A DNA stretch of 64,000 nt from Pseudomonadales bacterium (lineage in GTDB: Bacteria; Pseudomonadota; Gammaproteobacteria; Pseudomonadales; Ketobacteraceae). The notes under the pieces were generated by a model. That model was not told where the DNA came from and made no database searches. It saw only the letters and a program-made list of their open reading frames with translations. Position 1 is the stretch's first letter; every line of letters begins with the position of its first letter. This document shows, one piece after another, positions 63,175 to 64,000 of the stretch. The position numbers were made by a program, and so were the translations under genes. The stretch is from the NCBI GenBank assembly GCA_002701845.1, contig NZXG01000050.1:124001-188000 (forward strand). The letters run 5' to 3'.

Positions 63175-63189
63175 TCGCTGAAATTTTCG
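63162..63189. repeat. perfect 11-bp inverted repeat over the htpX -35 region
   Basis: CGAAAATTTCA (63162-63172) and TGAAATTTTCG (63179-63189) are exact reverse complements with a 6-base loop. The left arm overlaps the sigma-32 -35 element, so a bound protein could block the promoter. Confidence 0.7.
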
Positions 63190-63400
63190 GCAAACCTTTG
63201 TTTAGACCCGGAAGGCTGAAAAAGTTTCCCGATCAGTTTGCCAGCAATCAATGAATGGAAAAAGACACCCTCTGCATGGACTTTATCCCTGGCGGTAAGA
63301 TGGTAAACTGCGCGGCATTTCCCGGCGCTGTGAATGTCCGCAGAGTGCCTGTCACATTGTCATCAAACCTGAGTAATCAAACCCGAGAGAGATTCTTGCG

Positions 63401-63970
63401 ATGGATTTTAACCCGGTACTGCCCACCAGCCTTGACGCCCTGCATCTACTTTTGGCGGTCGTAGTGCTGATTCTGTTGCTTTTCCTCATTCTGCGTGCCG
63501 GTCGTAAGACCACCGCCACCCCGGTCCCACCGGCAGCGGACTCCGCCCCGGCGCCGGCGCCCAAGCCCGAGCCACCGGTCCTGCAGACCAGCGATCCGGT
63601 GTCCGCTTTGCAGTTGCTGGGCCTGTTGCAGCAGGAGGCGCGCTTTGTGGACTTCCTGCAGGAAGACCTGAAGGGATTCGACGATGCCGAGATCGGCGCC
63701 GTGGCCCGGGTGGTGCATGAAGGTGCCGCTAAGCTGTTGGGCCAGTATTTCACCCTGGAGCCGGTGCGCAGCGAGCAGGAAGAAACCCGGATTACCCTGG
63801 AGCCGGGTTTCGATCCGGCGGCTAACCGGGTGACGGGCAACGTGGTGGGGGAGCCGCCGTTTAGCGGTACCTTGGTGCATCGGGGCTGGCGCGCCAGCCG
63901 CGCGGAGCTGCCCCGGCTGGCGTCGCATCATGATGTGCGCATTCTCGCGCCGGCTGAGGTGGAATTATGA
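63401..63970 (+). CDS. DUF2760-domain membrane protein
   Basis: The 189-residue protein has an N-terminal membrane helix (about residues 13-34, LHLLLAVVVLILLLFLIL), an alanine/proline linker, and a soluble DUF2760-like domain with ALQLLGLLQQEARFVDFLQEDLKGFDDAEIGAVARVVHEG (parts). The C-terminal LPRLASHHDVRILAPAEVEL is also typical. This family is often found beside Hsp70-family genes, and the ATGA stop/start overlap at 63967-63970 couples it to the next gene. Its role is unknown. Confidence 0.82.
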   Translation: MDFNPVLPTSLDALHLLLAVVVLILLLFLILRAGRKTTATPVPPAADSAPAPAPKPEPPVLQTSDPVSALQLLGLLQQEARFVDFLQEDLKGFDDAEIGAVARVVHEGAAKLLGQYFTLEPVRSEQEETRITLEPGFDPAANRVTGNVVGEPPFSGTLVHRGWRASRAELPRLASHHDVRILAPAEVEL

Positions 63971-64000
63971 GTGGCGCTGACCGCTTCAATGTCGGGATTG
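63967..64000 (+). CDS. start of a gene coupled to DUF2760, probably Hsp70-family (partial)
   Basis: Only 11 residues are visible (MSGADRFNVGI) before the window ends. The ATG overlaps the DUF2760 stop by four bases. The sequence FNVGI just before the edge fits the start of an Hsp70-type nucleotide-binding domain (GIDLGTTNS), and DUF2760 genes usually precede Hsp70-family genes. The identity is inference from context. Confidence 0.45.
   Translation, partial: MSGADRFNVGI

Larger units (their letters stand above)
63099..63400. other. control region between htpX and the DUF2760 gene
   Basis: The 302 bases carry no credible gene. They hold the sigma-32 promoter and inverted repeat facing htpX (63147-63189) and a CAAAC-CTTT-GTTTA palindrome-like element at 63191-63204. 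A promoter for the rightward DUF2760 gene was not identified. Confidence 0.5.

Noticed and set aside
63191-63204. PsrA-type operator CAAAC-CTTT-GTTTA
   Set aside because: Close to the PsrA consensus, but the single short site also fits chance and PsrA is not known to control htpX. Only the C-terminal fragment of a possible PsrA is in the window.

Overview
The window is chromosomal DNA of a free-living, aerobic, GC-rich gammaproteobacterium, probably of the Pseudomonadales/Oceanospirillales group. The strongest sign is gene order at the left end: a TetR-type regulator, nagZ, methylthioinosine phosphorylase, csiV and mfd follow the order of the psrA-nagZ-PA3004-PA3003-mfd block of Pseudomonas aeruginosa, with three extra genes (YkuD enzyme, MscS channel, hpt) inserted. 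A cbb3 oxidase cluster with an ANR/FNR promoter, a phasin, and several c-di-GMP genes fit a marine or soil respiratory bacterium. The genus cannot be fixed. I see no tRNA, rRNA, insertion sequence, prophage or CRISPR array. Coding density is high.

Layout. 1-8.6 kb: cell-wall recycling (YkuD enzyme, NagZ), MscS channel, purine salvage (Hpt, MTIP), CsiV, Mfd. 8.9-15.3 kb: phasin, a structured non-coding stretch, a Sel1 protein, the chaperedoxin CnoX, an active and a degenerate GGDEF protein, a sirtuin. 15.5-27.3 kb (minus strand): Kef-type antiporter, cardiolipin synthase, then the cytochrome cbb3 oxidase genes ccoNOQP and assembly genes ccoGHIS plus a TauE/SafE-like gene. 27.4-30 kb: a control region with an ANR/FNR promoter for ccoN and, divergently, a sigma-54/NtrC-type region for glnK-amtB, then an SCP2 protein and a strong terminator. 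30-39.6 kb: RlmM, TusA, MATE pump, EpmC, cytochrome c, Cfa, GreB, SDR, ApbE. 39.7-44 kb: a GGDEF-EAL protein and an FtsH-type protease.

44-56.5 kb (minus strand) is the most unusual block. A run of ten tightly packed genes encodes one TolQ/ExbB-like and two ExbD/TolR-like motor subunits, a TonB-like protein with an AgmX/PglI-type C-terminal domain, a TlpA-type thioredoxin, and TPR, lipoprotein and secreted proteins. It resembles the Agl/Glt envelope machine of Myxococcus rather than an ordinary TonB system. Only one of its two ExbD-like subunits keeps the membrane aspartate. A dimeric-dUTPase-like gene and a DUF4139 gene follow on the same strand.

56.7-64 kb: a 5'-3' exonuclease, a fructosamine-kinase family protein, PdxB, an ATP-NAD kinase family protein, an MFS transporter, HtpX behind a near-consensus sigma-32 promoter, a DUF2760 protein, and the first codons of a gene that is probably of the Hsp70 family.
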